Shown here: positions 12,235-26,305 of the stretch, one piece after another
Layout of the letters: the number at the start of each line of letters is the position of its first letter
Position numbering within the stretch: the first letter of the stretch is position 1
NCBI RefSeq assembly: GCF_963422355.1
Contig: NC_085085.1
Coordinates: forward strand, 14,765,317-14,829,316
DNA from: Corticium candelabrum
Lineage: Eukaryota > Porifera > Homoscleromorpha > Homosclerophorida > Plakinidae
DNA length: 64,000 bases
Direction of reading: 5' to 3'
Program-made: the position numbers and the translations under genes
The notes under the pieces: model-generated
The model's database searches: none
What the model saw: the letters and a program-made list of their open reading frames with translations, nothing else
Told to the model about the DNA's origin: nothing

Positions 12235-12400
12235 TTCTGTGAAAGTGGAAGCAGATGGGAATTGTCTGTTTCATGCAGACATGATGGAGCCTTGGTGATA
12301 GAATTGAGGTGACTAATCGCTGATGAGCTGAAATGCATTTCAACAATATTCTCGTCTAAGTTGTGAAATGGAACTGCAATAACAAAAGGCCATTGTTAAC
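12235..12400 (+). pseudogene. OTU-family cysteine protease relic
   Basis: A short stretch reads KVEADGNCLFHA, the catalytic Asp-Gly-Asn-Cys motif of OTU deubiquitinases, followed in another frame by ELR, a stop codon and LIADELK, resembling the helix after the catalytic Cys. Frame breaks and an in-frame stop mean it is not functional. OTU domains of this kind are often carried by transposable elements, so it may be an element remnant. No catalytic histidine region was found downstream. Confidence 0.5.
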
Positions 12401-14552
<2,152 letters not shown>

Positions 14553-14846
14553 AAGCTAGCAACTTGAAGTTAACACTTGTGTGACTGTAGCTCTGTTGTA
14601 GTAGTAGCTAAGTGTGTGAAGTTGGCAATTGGCATTTGTTACGTATCAGTGAAACATACACGTTTTATGGTTAATTTTGTGGCTTCGTTCACGTATGCGC
14701 AGTAGATCAATAGGTGACCCCACCCTGTAGAGTCATATCCGGGTGGGCATGGTGGTGTTGTAGTCTATCAACCTTTGGCCTCGAACTTATGTCATTTCCT
14801 GGTGTTTTTAGACCTGCGCTGTTGTTAAGTTTTACTACTTACAACG

Positions 14847-16206
14847 ATGGCTGCTTTTGGTGAGCATTTCTGTTATTCTTGTCAAGTGCGCACGTATGGA
14901 AACACAGTCTAGGGTAGAAGAGTACACAATAGCGCTCTTTAGCTAATTGACCGTCTTGTATGTTAACTACTGTGTTGGCTAGAACACTAACATTGGCATG
15001 TGCAGTCTACTTGTAGAGTTTGTCATGCATGGTCTGGTTTGTTTGTTGTAGATGCTGCCATATTGCCTACAGCCACTCCTAAAGTTTTGGTGTCTGTTGA
15101 TGAGTCAGAAGAAAGAGTTGTTGCAATTGAAAGCTATCTACCAAAGGATCCGACCGCTTCCCTTGGCTTCTCAGAAGGCCAGCATGCCATTGTATTGGAA
15201 AAATCGGGTGGCTGGTGGTTTGTAAGGATTGGCTCTGATGAAGGTTGGGTTCCTGGCGGATTCTTTGAACCAATGGTAAGTATTCTTTTGAGTGTTATAA
15301 CATCTTTGAATTGGATTAAATTGATTCATCAGGTGACATCACCATCTGCAATGGTAGATGCTACATATCACCGTCCTCTTACACCTGAAAAATCACCTCA
15401 GTCTTCACCTCTTATGGCAAGAAAGCGTTTTACAGATCCAGAAGTAATTTCAGATTTTGGAAATGATCTTTCGACTGACTCAAGAGACATTAATCAAGCA
15501 AGAGCTGGAGCAGACCATAGCCATTCTTCGATGAATGGGTCCCATTTACATCCAAGAGTGGCAGTTTCTTCAAGTCACTCTCCTAATTTACCTCGAGCGA
15601 AATCAAGGTCAAATGTACCTTCTCCATACAGGGAAGACCTATGTAAGAGCCATAGCTGTCAGCCTTCAGAGACCGTAATTTGTATGATGGTAAGTTCTGT
15701 TGGTATAGCAACTGAAGTTTGGTATCATGGTGAAATATCGAGAGCTGATGCCGAGCTGTTACTCTTGAAGGTGTAATTTTGTGGCCACTCATCAATAACT
15801 TTAATAATTAACCATTGTAATTTGTATGCAGCATGGTGAAGACAAAGACTTTCTTATCAGGGAGAGTCGAAACAGAGTATGATGCAAACCTAAAAAATTT
15901 GATAACAAAAGAATGCTGATGTGTTGATTGTAGTTTGTTGTGTGTTAACAGTTTGGAAACTATGCAATATCAGTGAGACAAGGAAATAAGTCAGTTGCTA
16001 TAATCATTGTGGGCATGTTTACTTGTCTAATTGCTTTACACTTAAGAGTACGTCATTTCCCTGTTGAAAATCAAGGAACAAAGCTGTTCATTGGCCAGCA
16101 CTACTATGACAAGATGACAGAGATTGTAAAGTATTACATGGAATATCCACTGTTTTTTGTGGAAGATGAGGGCATTTCACTCGGAGCACCAGTCAAGAAA
16201 CTGTAA
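14847..16206 (+). CDS. SH3-SH2 adaptor, Nck-like (copy A)
   Basis: Adaptors of this type link tyrosine-phosphorylated proteins (SH2) to proline-rich actin regulators (SH3). Exon 14847-14859 encodes MAAF and joins 15052-15275, which carries one SH3 domain (AIESYLPKDPTASLGF, GGWWFVRIGSDEGWVPGGFF). Exon 15333-15770 holds a Ser/Pro-rich linker (EKSPQSSPLMARKRF) and the SH2 start (EVWYHGEISRADAELLL). Exons 15832-15876 (DFLIRESRNR, with the phosphotyrosine-binding Arg), 15952-15990 (FGNYAISVRQGNK) and about 16048-16206 (HFPVENQGTKLFIGQHYYD) complete SH2. The C-terminus resembles Nck SH2 (FIGQ, EIVKYYMEYPLF). Vertebrate Nck has three SH3 domains; only one is visible here, and copy B also has one. 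Two introns are only about 54-57 nt. The gene converges with copy B. Confidence 0.8.
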
Positions 16207-16735
16207 CCTTTTTGCTTTTACTCTTTTAGTTATCAAGTATGGGTATGAGGTTTAAGGTATAAACGCTGGGGTTTTGATGGGCATGGGCATGGCCTAGAAT
16301 AATTTTAAAAGTGATGGCATTAGTATGTAGATGTTGCATTCCTACGAGACAAATTCATCTTTGTCTGCTAGCACATGCAAGCAATAAAAAACATGAATTA
16401 ACCATTGAGTGGTATCATACAAAGCTGGCAAGACTGTTGGGGAGGTAGACAGTGGACTGTCAAATGCTAGTCAGACTGACAGTTTGATTATCAGCGAGAC
16501 AAATTGTACAAATCATTTGAAGCAATATTGCAAAAGATGGAAGTCTTTTCAGAAGATCAACTCTATTACTTCTTGATTCAACTACTATATAGTATATGCA
16601 GCAGGTGATTGTACATCAGAAACTAGTTGAATAAATATGCCATAATAATAAATCTACAACATGCTGTCCATCTTTACTAAAGAGCACATGCTGGTATTAT
16701 TTGAATATTACTCATCTACATCTAAACAATGTTCT
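16207..16735. other. Spacer between convergent SH3-SH2 genes
   Basis: About 530 bp separating the stop codons of the two convergent adaptors. It should contain both 3' UTRs; AATAAA-like hexamers occur near 16382 on the plus strand. Nothing else is seen. Confidence 0.5.
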
Positions 16736-18780
16736 CTACCCTACTGCTTCTCGTTTCTTGACCGGTTTATTGAGCTTCAGCCGCTGCCCTTCTGTCTCAA
16801 AGATATCGTGTGTCTGATAGAACTCGACGATCTTTTCAATGCTACTGAAGAGTGTGTTTTCCATGGCAAATTTCTCTCCTCCATTCAAGACGGTGATTTT
16901 GAAATGCAATGCTTCACTGCATAGAGCAAGCAAGGGTCAGCAAATTTACTTACAGAAAGTGCTGGCAGCCATTTTTCTCACCTTGTGATGCTTCTAACAG
17001 ACATTGTATAATTACCCGGTTGGGACTCACTCTCTCGAACAAGAAAGTCTCCAACGTTAACATTGCCCTAAGGATATCAATTTATTGGTTTTATGTGTAC
17101 AGAAGCTTTCAGTCAGGGAATGTATCTCTACTAACTTTTAATAGACGATTTTCTGCTTTTTGCCTACTGAGCCTTCCGTGAAACCATGGCATGTTTCCTA
17201 TAATATTGCATTTCTGTAACATCACTGACAAAGGTTAAAAGTAAACTGCTCTGACCTATAGTAGCCGCGTAACTGCCAACAATTCTACTTGATGGCATGC
17301 TTGAGCGATGATGATCAACCTCAGGAGAAATATCTGGTGCCGCTAGTCTTACAGTGTCATCACTTAGACATCTTCTGGGCTTTCTTGGAGCTCGCGATTG
17401 GGCAGTCCATTGAATTCTTCTGTCGTTTTGTGATGATTGTATTTGTCGTGGTGGTTCCCTCTGTGGAAGACAGAATGGCTCGTCTTCTGGCAGTACTTCT
17501 TCAATCATATGTCTGCTCATGGCGTTTGCAGGGGAAGAAGAATTTAACAGTTGACTATCGGTCAATGACCTTACAAATTTAGGGGAAGATTTGTGTTCCT
17601 CGGTTGATCTCTTGTCTACTGTCTGACAACGAATCCCCAATCCTCCTTTCAATTGCACAGACCCAACCGTAAATAGTTGTTCTGTAGGCCGACGTTTGGG
17701 TACTGGTTGGCGTGGCAATCTACGGGGTGGAATAGCGGGACAATTTGACTGCACTTCTCTTTTAGGAGATGGTGGGAATGGTGAGTTGTCACCAATTGAA
17801 GAATTAGTCGGACTTGGACTGCGACAGCTTTCACTGCTGTCTATAGAAGATCCGGTAGATGTAATACGCTGTGGACATGAACCACTTGACACAGCAGGAA
17901 GAGGCAGTGGAACTGCAGCAATCTTCACGTAACCTTCAACACAAATCTTGTTTCTAAACTTGATGCTATCAAATAAACCACCACAATTGTATACCTTCAT
18001 CGTCCACTGCAATGCCAGCCCTGTTGACAACACACATATCTGTTCCTTCCAGATCCACATAGGGATCTTCATCTTCTGCTTCATCTACATCTTCGACGTC
18101 GTCCTCTCTTTCATTTGCGGATAAAGAAACATTACTCCCTTCTTCACTTAAGAATGGCGCATTTCTCCTTCTATGCAACGTCAGATACCCGTTCTCTTCA
18201 TGCTCGTTGTCTCTGAACGGCTGTGACTTATCCACGATGCCCATGGCAGTCGCACCCGTGTCTCCTCCCATCACTGTATTCCGATATATGCTCAAAAACG
18301 TTGAAGGAGCCCATCCAGTTTTTTCCTGTACTGACACACACCACCATCCTGAATACACAAAGACGTGCAATGAGCTAACATGCACGAGACGTTTCGTCTA
18401 ACGTCAACAATCATTCGAAAGGCCTGCAGGCAAGCAAAGTTTGCACGGACGCTGTGAAATAGAAAAAAAAGACAGCACATCCAACGCCGCAGGGTGTCGC
18501 ACGTGCAAACACTCGCTATCAAGTGTCCAACCGGATGTCACGGTCGTAACTAGGATCCTCAAAAAAAATGACATCGTAGGCAAGACGAGCTACCTACCGA
18601 CAAACCTACTTTCTTACCACTGGGGTCCCGCTTCAAAACCTCCACCTCATCTCCCCGTTCGAGCCGAAGAGCACCGATCATTGAGTCGTTCGGTTCAAAG
18701 TCGGCGATGGCGTAGAAGAGCAGCGACGGTTGACTGTTTGTTTTCTTCAACATCGCACTCGACTTCACTCGACTCGCCAT
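16736..18780 (-). CDS. SH3-SH2 adaptor, Nck-like (copy B)
   Basis: Read on the minus strand. The start is MASRVKSSAMLKKTNSQPS near 18780 (an in-frame ATG also exists about 12 bases upstream, near 18792). SH3 is split between 18780-18618 (LLFYAIADFEPNDS, LRLERGDEVEVLKRDPSG) and 18348-17995 (GWWCVSVQEKTGWAPSTFL). An acidic stretch follows (EREDDVEDVDEAEDEDPY). Exon about 17955-17264 is a Ser/Pro/Arg-rich linker with SH3-ligand-like PAIPPRRLPRQPVPKRRP. SH2 is spread over about 17193-17138 (PWFHGRLSRQKAENRLL), 17068-16982 (GDFLVRESESQPGNYTMSVR, invariant Arg present) and about 16922-16736 (LHFKITVLNGGEKF, EKIVEFYQTHDIF). Domain order matches copy A, but linkers differ, so this is an old duplicate or a related adaptor. 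Exact junctions around 17970 are uncertain. Confidence 0.8.
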
Positions 18781-21700
18781 TGCGATCATCTGCAAAGAAA
18801 CAGAGCGAACCGGCGGTAAGCGAGGAGAGCGGCTCATCATGTCAACACACACACACAAACGATCGAGTCCACACACACACACTAGAGAGAGCAAGCGAAT
18901 TGCGAAAGTAAACAGAACGGACGGAGAAGTCGCTAAAGTATCAAGGCTGTCTCAGCGAATCCAACGAACGGTTATTTGCGGCAAGAGAAAACCGAATAAG
19001 GATGGAAGCCCGTGCACCAGGAGACCGATATTCGACTAACACGTCACCTATTTGACTCGGCTTCTCTCCAGACCTATCAGCGACGTCAGCACGCAGGATG
19101 GGACCTTTAAACGAGACGTGCAGCAAAATGCACGCTGTTGTTACGACTTGCATATTTGAACCGAGATAATTAGAATAATTGCAAGGCGGACCTAACGTAC
19201 ACATTGCGTGGGGCGACGTGATCGAGTGTGTGGTGGAGTTTGTGTAGTGTGTGTAGAGTGTGTGCTCATTACATAGATTATTTCCGACAGGGTACGCGTG
19301 CAGTGCTAACTTGCGGCTGCTGTGGCAAGAGGGAATAAAACTAATGGTCGGTAACGCAGTAAAAGGGGAGTTAGAGATTGCAGTCTGTTTACGTTCGTCT
19401 ATTAGGACGAAAATAGAGACCACATGCATCTTTACTGTATCGGTTGCGTCGGTATGGCAACGATTAATCATCATCCTCTTTCCTCATCTTTCCTCCGGCT
19501 CGTCACAATATTAACTAACAGAAACTGAAATTAGCAAATGAACATGATTGGATTGGCTGGCATGCATGCAGCGTATTTTGCAACTCTAGATCTAGAAGCT
19601 AATTAGCTAGACCCTATGATACTATTATCCTACAGTGGGGAATGAAATTTTTATCATGTATCAGACCAAATTGTAAACGATTTAATTTTAGAAGCACTAG
19701 GCAAGCGATCGCTATCTCTCTATGTAAACAGAAACTGTATCTAGCAACTGCGCCTTTCAATTATGGAAGTTGAAGACAAGCGGACAATTTATTCCAACAG
19801 TGTGCTTTAGGTGTACTTGAGATGAACGTGCACACCTACACCGTTTTGGATTCTAGGATCGATGACCGCATGAGAGGATACCTTGGGATCGGACAGTCTG
19901 CAGTATTATTATTATGATATTTTTAGATAGAAAACTAAAAGAATAAGAAATTAATATTAACAGTGCAATAAATATTAATTAAAACTTTAATTAATTAAGA
20001 TAAAACGTTTTCCTCTAAAATATCAGTTGCAATGCTAAAATCAAGAGTCGACCTAAATTTCATTGTGGTATAGTCATTCAATGACACTTGTGAATGTGAA
20101 AAAATGCCAATGTGTCTCTTTCTTTGTTAGACGGTGTCTGTTTGTTGTGTCAGAGTGTTTGTCTGTGTTTGTACGTGTCAGTGTGTCTGTCTGCGTGTCT
20201 GTCAAAGCGACTCGTTTCCATAAATAACTATTGAATGACAGCACTTACAAAATTTTATTTTCAAATTATGTATTTATTTACACGTTCTCTAGCAATAAAA
20301 TTAAAGGCAATGAAAAATATGTTATCCTAGAAATGCTGTTGAGAACAATGTGTCATTGTATTCAGATATTTCTACTTAGAAAGTCACCTTTAAAATTTCT
20401 AGATTTAACATTAAATATGATAATGAATGATACACACAAAACTGCATATAAAAGTAATTTTTATTATTCAATTTTAATAATGATTTATCAGTTAATTAAA
20501 CAAACATGCAGATACACATAATTATAACATATAGAAAATTCAACTTAGTAATTGCCGAGCGTAGTTAATAGACGTAAACAACGTACGTGTACCACTGTGA
20601 TGCTATAGCTACCTAAAACAATAATAATTTAGTTTCGCCCTATTTAGTTAATTAATTATTAATTAATACAAATGGTATTAGACAAACGAATGGCTTCACG
20701 CATTTTGTAGCCATTTATAGTAGAATCAATGTGTCAAGCGCGAGCAAGCGTGCTTGCCTAGCATGACGTTTAGTATGCACATGTGGGTGGCTAGTCGGGA
20801 AAGACCCAACTTGTGTCCGCCATGTTGTGGCTGTCGTTGCTATAGATACGACTTGTTTCCAATCAACGTTGAAGACATGCGGACCACAGGTTGCACACAA
20901 ATGCAGCAGTTGTTTGGTTTAAATTTGTGTAGTTTAGTTGCGTAATTAGACGGTATATTGTGACAAATGGGGCTTACCTCATTTTTTGATTAATTAATTA
21001 AGTTAATATCACAATACATTCACAATGTGGTGTAAAAAGCTATAGACACGTTCTTGTTTCTACTGTCGTAACATTGTCTTTCTATTAGCAGTTGAAGATC
21101 TGCTCTGTGTATGATCAATCACATGATTGTGTACAATTAATTAATAATCAAAGATCGACGTTGAGAGATATCATCATGCAAACAAATCATATTATTAGTT
21201 GTTTTCTATATTGATACAGCTAACGTTTTATTATTAAGCTAAAGTCGTTTTGAAATTTATCTAGTCTGTACTGTGCATTCTCAACAGCTCTAGATATACA
21301 CCTTTCAAAGATTATAGCAAACTCCTCTGAGAGCTATAACTGTGTCTTTCCCTGTGGTAGACAAGTAATTAGCTAAGTAAAGTTCTAGACAGCTAGTCAA
21401 GCTGCAATAATGCTGACTTCCCAGATAGGGCATGCCCTATTTAGCACTGCATGTATCTCACCATACATGGTTTCTGACCACACAATAATATATATTCAAA
21501 GTAGGTGTTAGGACCTTCACTAAATATAGACATAGTGGTAGATTCAATTAACACTGCATGGCTACAAGCAGGTTGAAAAAATGGTTCAAACAAGATAGCA
21601 CATAATGCAGATGCATTAGCAAGTTGATGCACATACAAATGACAGTGCATGGCAGAAGACAGTTTTAGAGAGAGAAAAAACCTAGACGACTGCAAAAAGT

Positions 21701-22023
21701 AGAGCCTACTGAAAGTACAAAAATAGGAGAATAGAGCAAAAACATTGTAACATGCCAGAAAGATGATAAAATTTTATATAACCTAAATATTCATGTACTA
21801 TTAATTAAATTAAAACGTGTAGTACGTCGTCTATTCTAAAATTAATTTAGTAAGTTAATTAAATGGCCGTGTTCAAAATTAATCTAAGTGTTGTACTTAC
21901 AACTGGCTGCCCATAATTCATACTACATAGTACAGCTGGTGTGATGATTCAAAGCGCGCCTACCAGCACTTACACTTACTATGTTAACGCAAGTCGAATT
22001 TTACGCTAAACATCCGGGTAGGA
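18781..22023. other. Intergenic region between the adaptor gene and STK36
   Basis: About 3.2 kb between two divergently oriented genes: 5' sequence of adaptor copy B at the left end and of STK36 at the right end. GC content is higher up to about 19500, as expected of a promoter/5' UTR, then the sequence becomes very AT-rich (TTAATTAA, AATATTAAT near 19900-20000 and 20640-20670). No open frame shows a recognisable family, and no repeat copy of other window elements was found. Confidence 0.5.
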
Positions 22024-23532
22024 ATGGATGATTACCATGTATTGGCAATGGTCGGGGAAGGCTCGTTTGGTCGAGTTTACAAAGCCAGAAGAAAGAAAAC
22101 TGGCAAAGTAAGCGAGCCATCTCTCACTGGGCAAATTGACTGGCCTACTGTATACAACGGTTTGCAGACCGTCGCTTTGAAGTTCATTTCAAAGACAAAT
22201 CGGAAAGCCAGCGAACTGAAGAAGCTGCATTATGAAATCGATCTGATGAAGGGCCTCAAGCATCCAAATATCATCACAATGCTAGACTCGTTTGAAACCG
22301 ACGAAGAGGTAAGAAGGTAGATATTAACTAATTAATTAACTAGTTTTACGGTATCCATAGGCTCCTTGCATTGATGAGTAAGTCCAAGGGAGTTTTCGGA
22401 CCGTCTACTGAAACGCCGCGTCCTAGCTAGACAATACGTATTTGTTGCAACCCTAGCTGTCACGGAAGTAAACATGCAAACTTCTTAGTAATTTAGATTA
22501 CGTATCTAATCCTGGCAGGTAGTCGTCGTTTCGCGATCATGATCAAGACAATTGAAATGTACAGTCTAGGTATGCACTCAGTTACGTTGCAACGACAGTG
22601 GTATGGTATTTACTGACATGGAAATTGATGTTGGCAAATGTTGACTATCAACAGTGTTAGATGCAGCACAGTGTTAGATACAGCACAGTGTAGTAAAGGA
22701 TTGATCATACTGTAGTACGGGACGTGTGAATAGTTGTAGGTGGCATTCAACACCTGAAGGTGTTTCGTGGTTGTCAAGTACACACAATCCCTAGTTGCTG
22801 AGCATAGCAAGGCTTCTAATCCAGGTCGCACAACAGAAAGGGGCGTGGTCCTATATGGCAATCCATCGAGCTCTTGGTATATATATATATAGTTGTGGTC
22901 AGCACATTGACACTTTTGGAGATCACCTTCTTGGTTGTGGTTTTGGTCCAGAGTGCACACTTAGACACAATGCATTGGCAGAAGTTATTTTCCAGGCCTT
23001 ATTGTTTGAGAACAGAGATGTTATGAGGGAAATGAGGTGCAATGGTTCTACTGAAATCCGTCCTGGTGATGTTTTTCGCCCTGATTTCTTGGAGGGTCGA
23101 CCTGCCTATTGTGACGTAACAGTTAGAAACTCTTTGCAGCCGTTATATGTGACAAAATCAGCTGTAAGGGCTGGAGCTGCAGCAGAGGCAGGTGAAGAAC
23201 AAAAGGATATTCGCCATGAAGACAGAGTTCCTGCAGCTGGTGGTCTCTTTTACCCCTTAGCGGTTGAGACCTTGGGGCTTTGGTCATTATTCAGCATCAA
23301 AACTTTGAAAGCTATTGCTTCCAAAACCTCAGCAGTCAGTGGCCTTAAATTCCACCAGGCTTTCCAAATACGATGCAGCAACTTTCTATTCAATTATGGA
23401 AACATAACTCGAGAATGATTCATAAGAGAATTCAGCTTGAAGTACAGGACGTTGATAGTTGGGATATACCTAATGTAATGTCAGACTTGTTGGTTTGGGG
23501 ATGTTTGGGGGATTGTTTGATTTTGAAAGAAG

Positions 23533-23596
<64 letters not shown>

Positions 23597-24384
23597 GTAC
23601 ACAGAAACTTCAAATTTCTCCTCTCCACGCCCACGTTTCATTCTATGACCTACTTCAAAAATTGTTTTCGTGTCTGACTACAGATCAGTATAGGATCGAT
23701 TCGTGCAAGTGACCAAACGGCGAAGAAAAAGCCTCATAAAGTTCCCTCACCCCATCCCTTTGTATTGTAGCTAGGGATTGTGTGTACTTGACAACCAAGA
23801 AACACCTTTACTAGCTGAATGCCACCTACAGTCAATTATTCACACGTCCCATACTACAGTCAATCCTTTACTACACTGTGCTGCATCTAACACTGTTGAT
23901 AGTCAATGTTTGCCGATATTAATTTCTATGTCAGTAAATACCATACCACTGTCAATCGTTACAACGTTCCTGAGATCATACTTATACTGTACATTTCAAT
24001 TGTCTTGATCACGATCGCGAAACGACGACTACCTGGTACCAGGCCTATATACGTAATCTAGGAAGTTTAGATGTTTACTTCCATGACAGCTAGGGTTTCA
24101 ACAAATACGTACTGTCTAGCTAGTTTCAGTAGACGGTCAGAAAACTCCGTTGGACATGTTACTCACCAACGCGAGACGCCTACGGATACCATACAACTAA
24201 TTACAATACAAAAGGATGGGGCGATCAAACTTTATGAAGCTTATTCGTCGTCGTTTGGTCACTTGCACGAATCGTTCCTATACTGATCTGTAGTTGGACA
24301 CAAAAACGATTTTGAAGTAGGTCTTATAATGAAACGTGGTCATGGGGAGGAGAAATTTGAGGTTTGTGTGTACAGATACACACA

Positions 24385-24446
<62 letters not shown>

Positions 24447-26244
24447 AAGAGTTCAATGGAGAGCCATATAGGACTACGCCTCTTTCTGTTGTGCAACCCG
24501 GATTAGAAGCCTTGCTATGCTCGGCAATTAAGTTGCAGCTCTTGATTGGATGACAAAAGGGTACTGTTAGAATCATTTACGGTTGGAAATTAAGTGCTGA
24601 CGTAGTCGTCTAATAGGATTGCTTTGTTCGTGTACATACGGTTTTAACTATGCTCGGCAATAATTAATTATTCAATTAAGTGGATATTATGGTCGTTTGA
24701 GAAATGGCTGAGGTATTTGCAAGTTCTGTAATTTATAGCTCTGCATACATTCAGTCAGTCAGCAGAGGCAAATGTGTTGTCAGGTTACTCTACCTTTTGT
24801 CAATATTAAAATGTCTCCATGGCCATTGGGTCGGCCATCAAGCTGATAACTCAGAGCTCGTTTCAGTTTTGTGAACTTGTACAGTACAGTTGTTACATTG
24901 CATTGATGTGTGTCATTCATGATTGTTGTGGGACTCAGAGCGTGTTCACACCGACATCAGGACTAACTATGATTAAGCTAATTGAGATTAGGCCAACATT
25001 AGCGCAAGCGCGTTCACACCACTAACTATGATTAGTAAGTCACATGAGCACGTGAGTGTAATTAGCCTCGACAGTTTCAATCGTCGTATCTGGCAAGAAT
25101 TCGCGTGAATTGTCTTGACGAAGCCATTGCTTTAGGTTTTGAAGAGGGAAACATTTAGTTTGCTTTCTCTGACAGCTCCTTCAGGGACGGCAGGAAGTTG
25201 TACAGGCATGTACGTAGTATACATCTGCCTTCGCTTTCATGTACATCACCATGTTGCTGCGTTTGTACGTTTAAACATACAACACCACATCAGAAACATT
25301 GGTGGCATGCTCTTCTTGTATACTACCTCACGTGCCAAAGTCATGTGCAACCACTAATGCCACTTGTAGTAATACTACTCTTTAGGGCATTAGAATGGCG
25401 TTACACTAATCATGATTAGGTGTGAACACGCTCTCAGACTCAGACTTGTGATTAATGCAAACAAGAAAACTGCTTTGCTATGAAGTAGATCTTAGTGGCA
25501 TGTATATCCAGTGACGTAGAATTTTACAACTACATGTATTTCAAAATGGCTCTGCTATACTTGTGCCGCCTAATCTACGAAGCCTGCCAACACCACTGGA
25601 CTATAGCTTGCAGTTATACCTAATTGATATCTAATTGAAAACATTTACGTCGATTTACAGAACACTTTAAAATTTGTGTCAGCCTAGGACAACCAACTAA
25701 TTGATATCTTAGTTCTGTCCTTTGTTTTGTTTAGGTTTGTGTTGTCACTGAGTTTGCTAATGGAGAGCTTTTCCAAATATTAGAAGATGACAAAAAGTTT
25801 CCTGAAGAACAGGTAAAATTGTTTAACTTAACACATGGTAGTTCGCAAGTGTTAGGAACTATGGGTAAGAGCTGATTTATGCTTATTAAGGCAATGAGAG
25901 CATCTTAATTGTGTTGTTAAGCCACGTATTTATTCAAAAGAGGTAATTGCAGTCAACTGGTGTGTGTGAAATTTTAGGTGCAAAGAATAGCTTCTCAGCT
26001 TGTGTCTGCTCTTTATTATCTGCACTCTCATCGAATCATGCATCGAGACATGAAACCACAGAATGTACTCGTCTGTCATGGAGGCCGAATCAAACTTTGT
26101 GATTTTGGGTATGTAGATTTACGTATTGGGAAGCATCAATGGTGACAGTTCGAATATCTGTTGCTTTAGATTTGCAAGGGCTATGAGCATGAATACTCTA
26201 GTTCTGACTTCTATCAAGGTGTGGTTGTTATGTTTGTGTTATGA

Positions 26245-26305
<61 letters not shown>

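Larger units (their letters stand above)
22325..24205. mobile_element. Composite element in STK36 intron 2: long inverted arms around a retroelement relic
   Basis: The left arm, about 22325-22800, and the right arm, about 23780-24205, are long inverted copies of each other with scattered differences (for example GGAGTTTTC.GACCGTCTACT and CTAGCTGTCA on the left versus their reverse complements on the right). The left arm begins within about 20 bases of the exon 2 splice donor. Between the arms lie the endonuclease-like frame (about 22860-23418), a TA repeat and a second inverted pair. The structure suggests a foldback transposon or nested insertions. No target-site duplication was identified. 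Confidence 0.6.
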
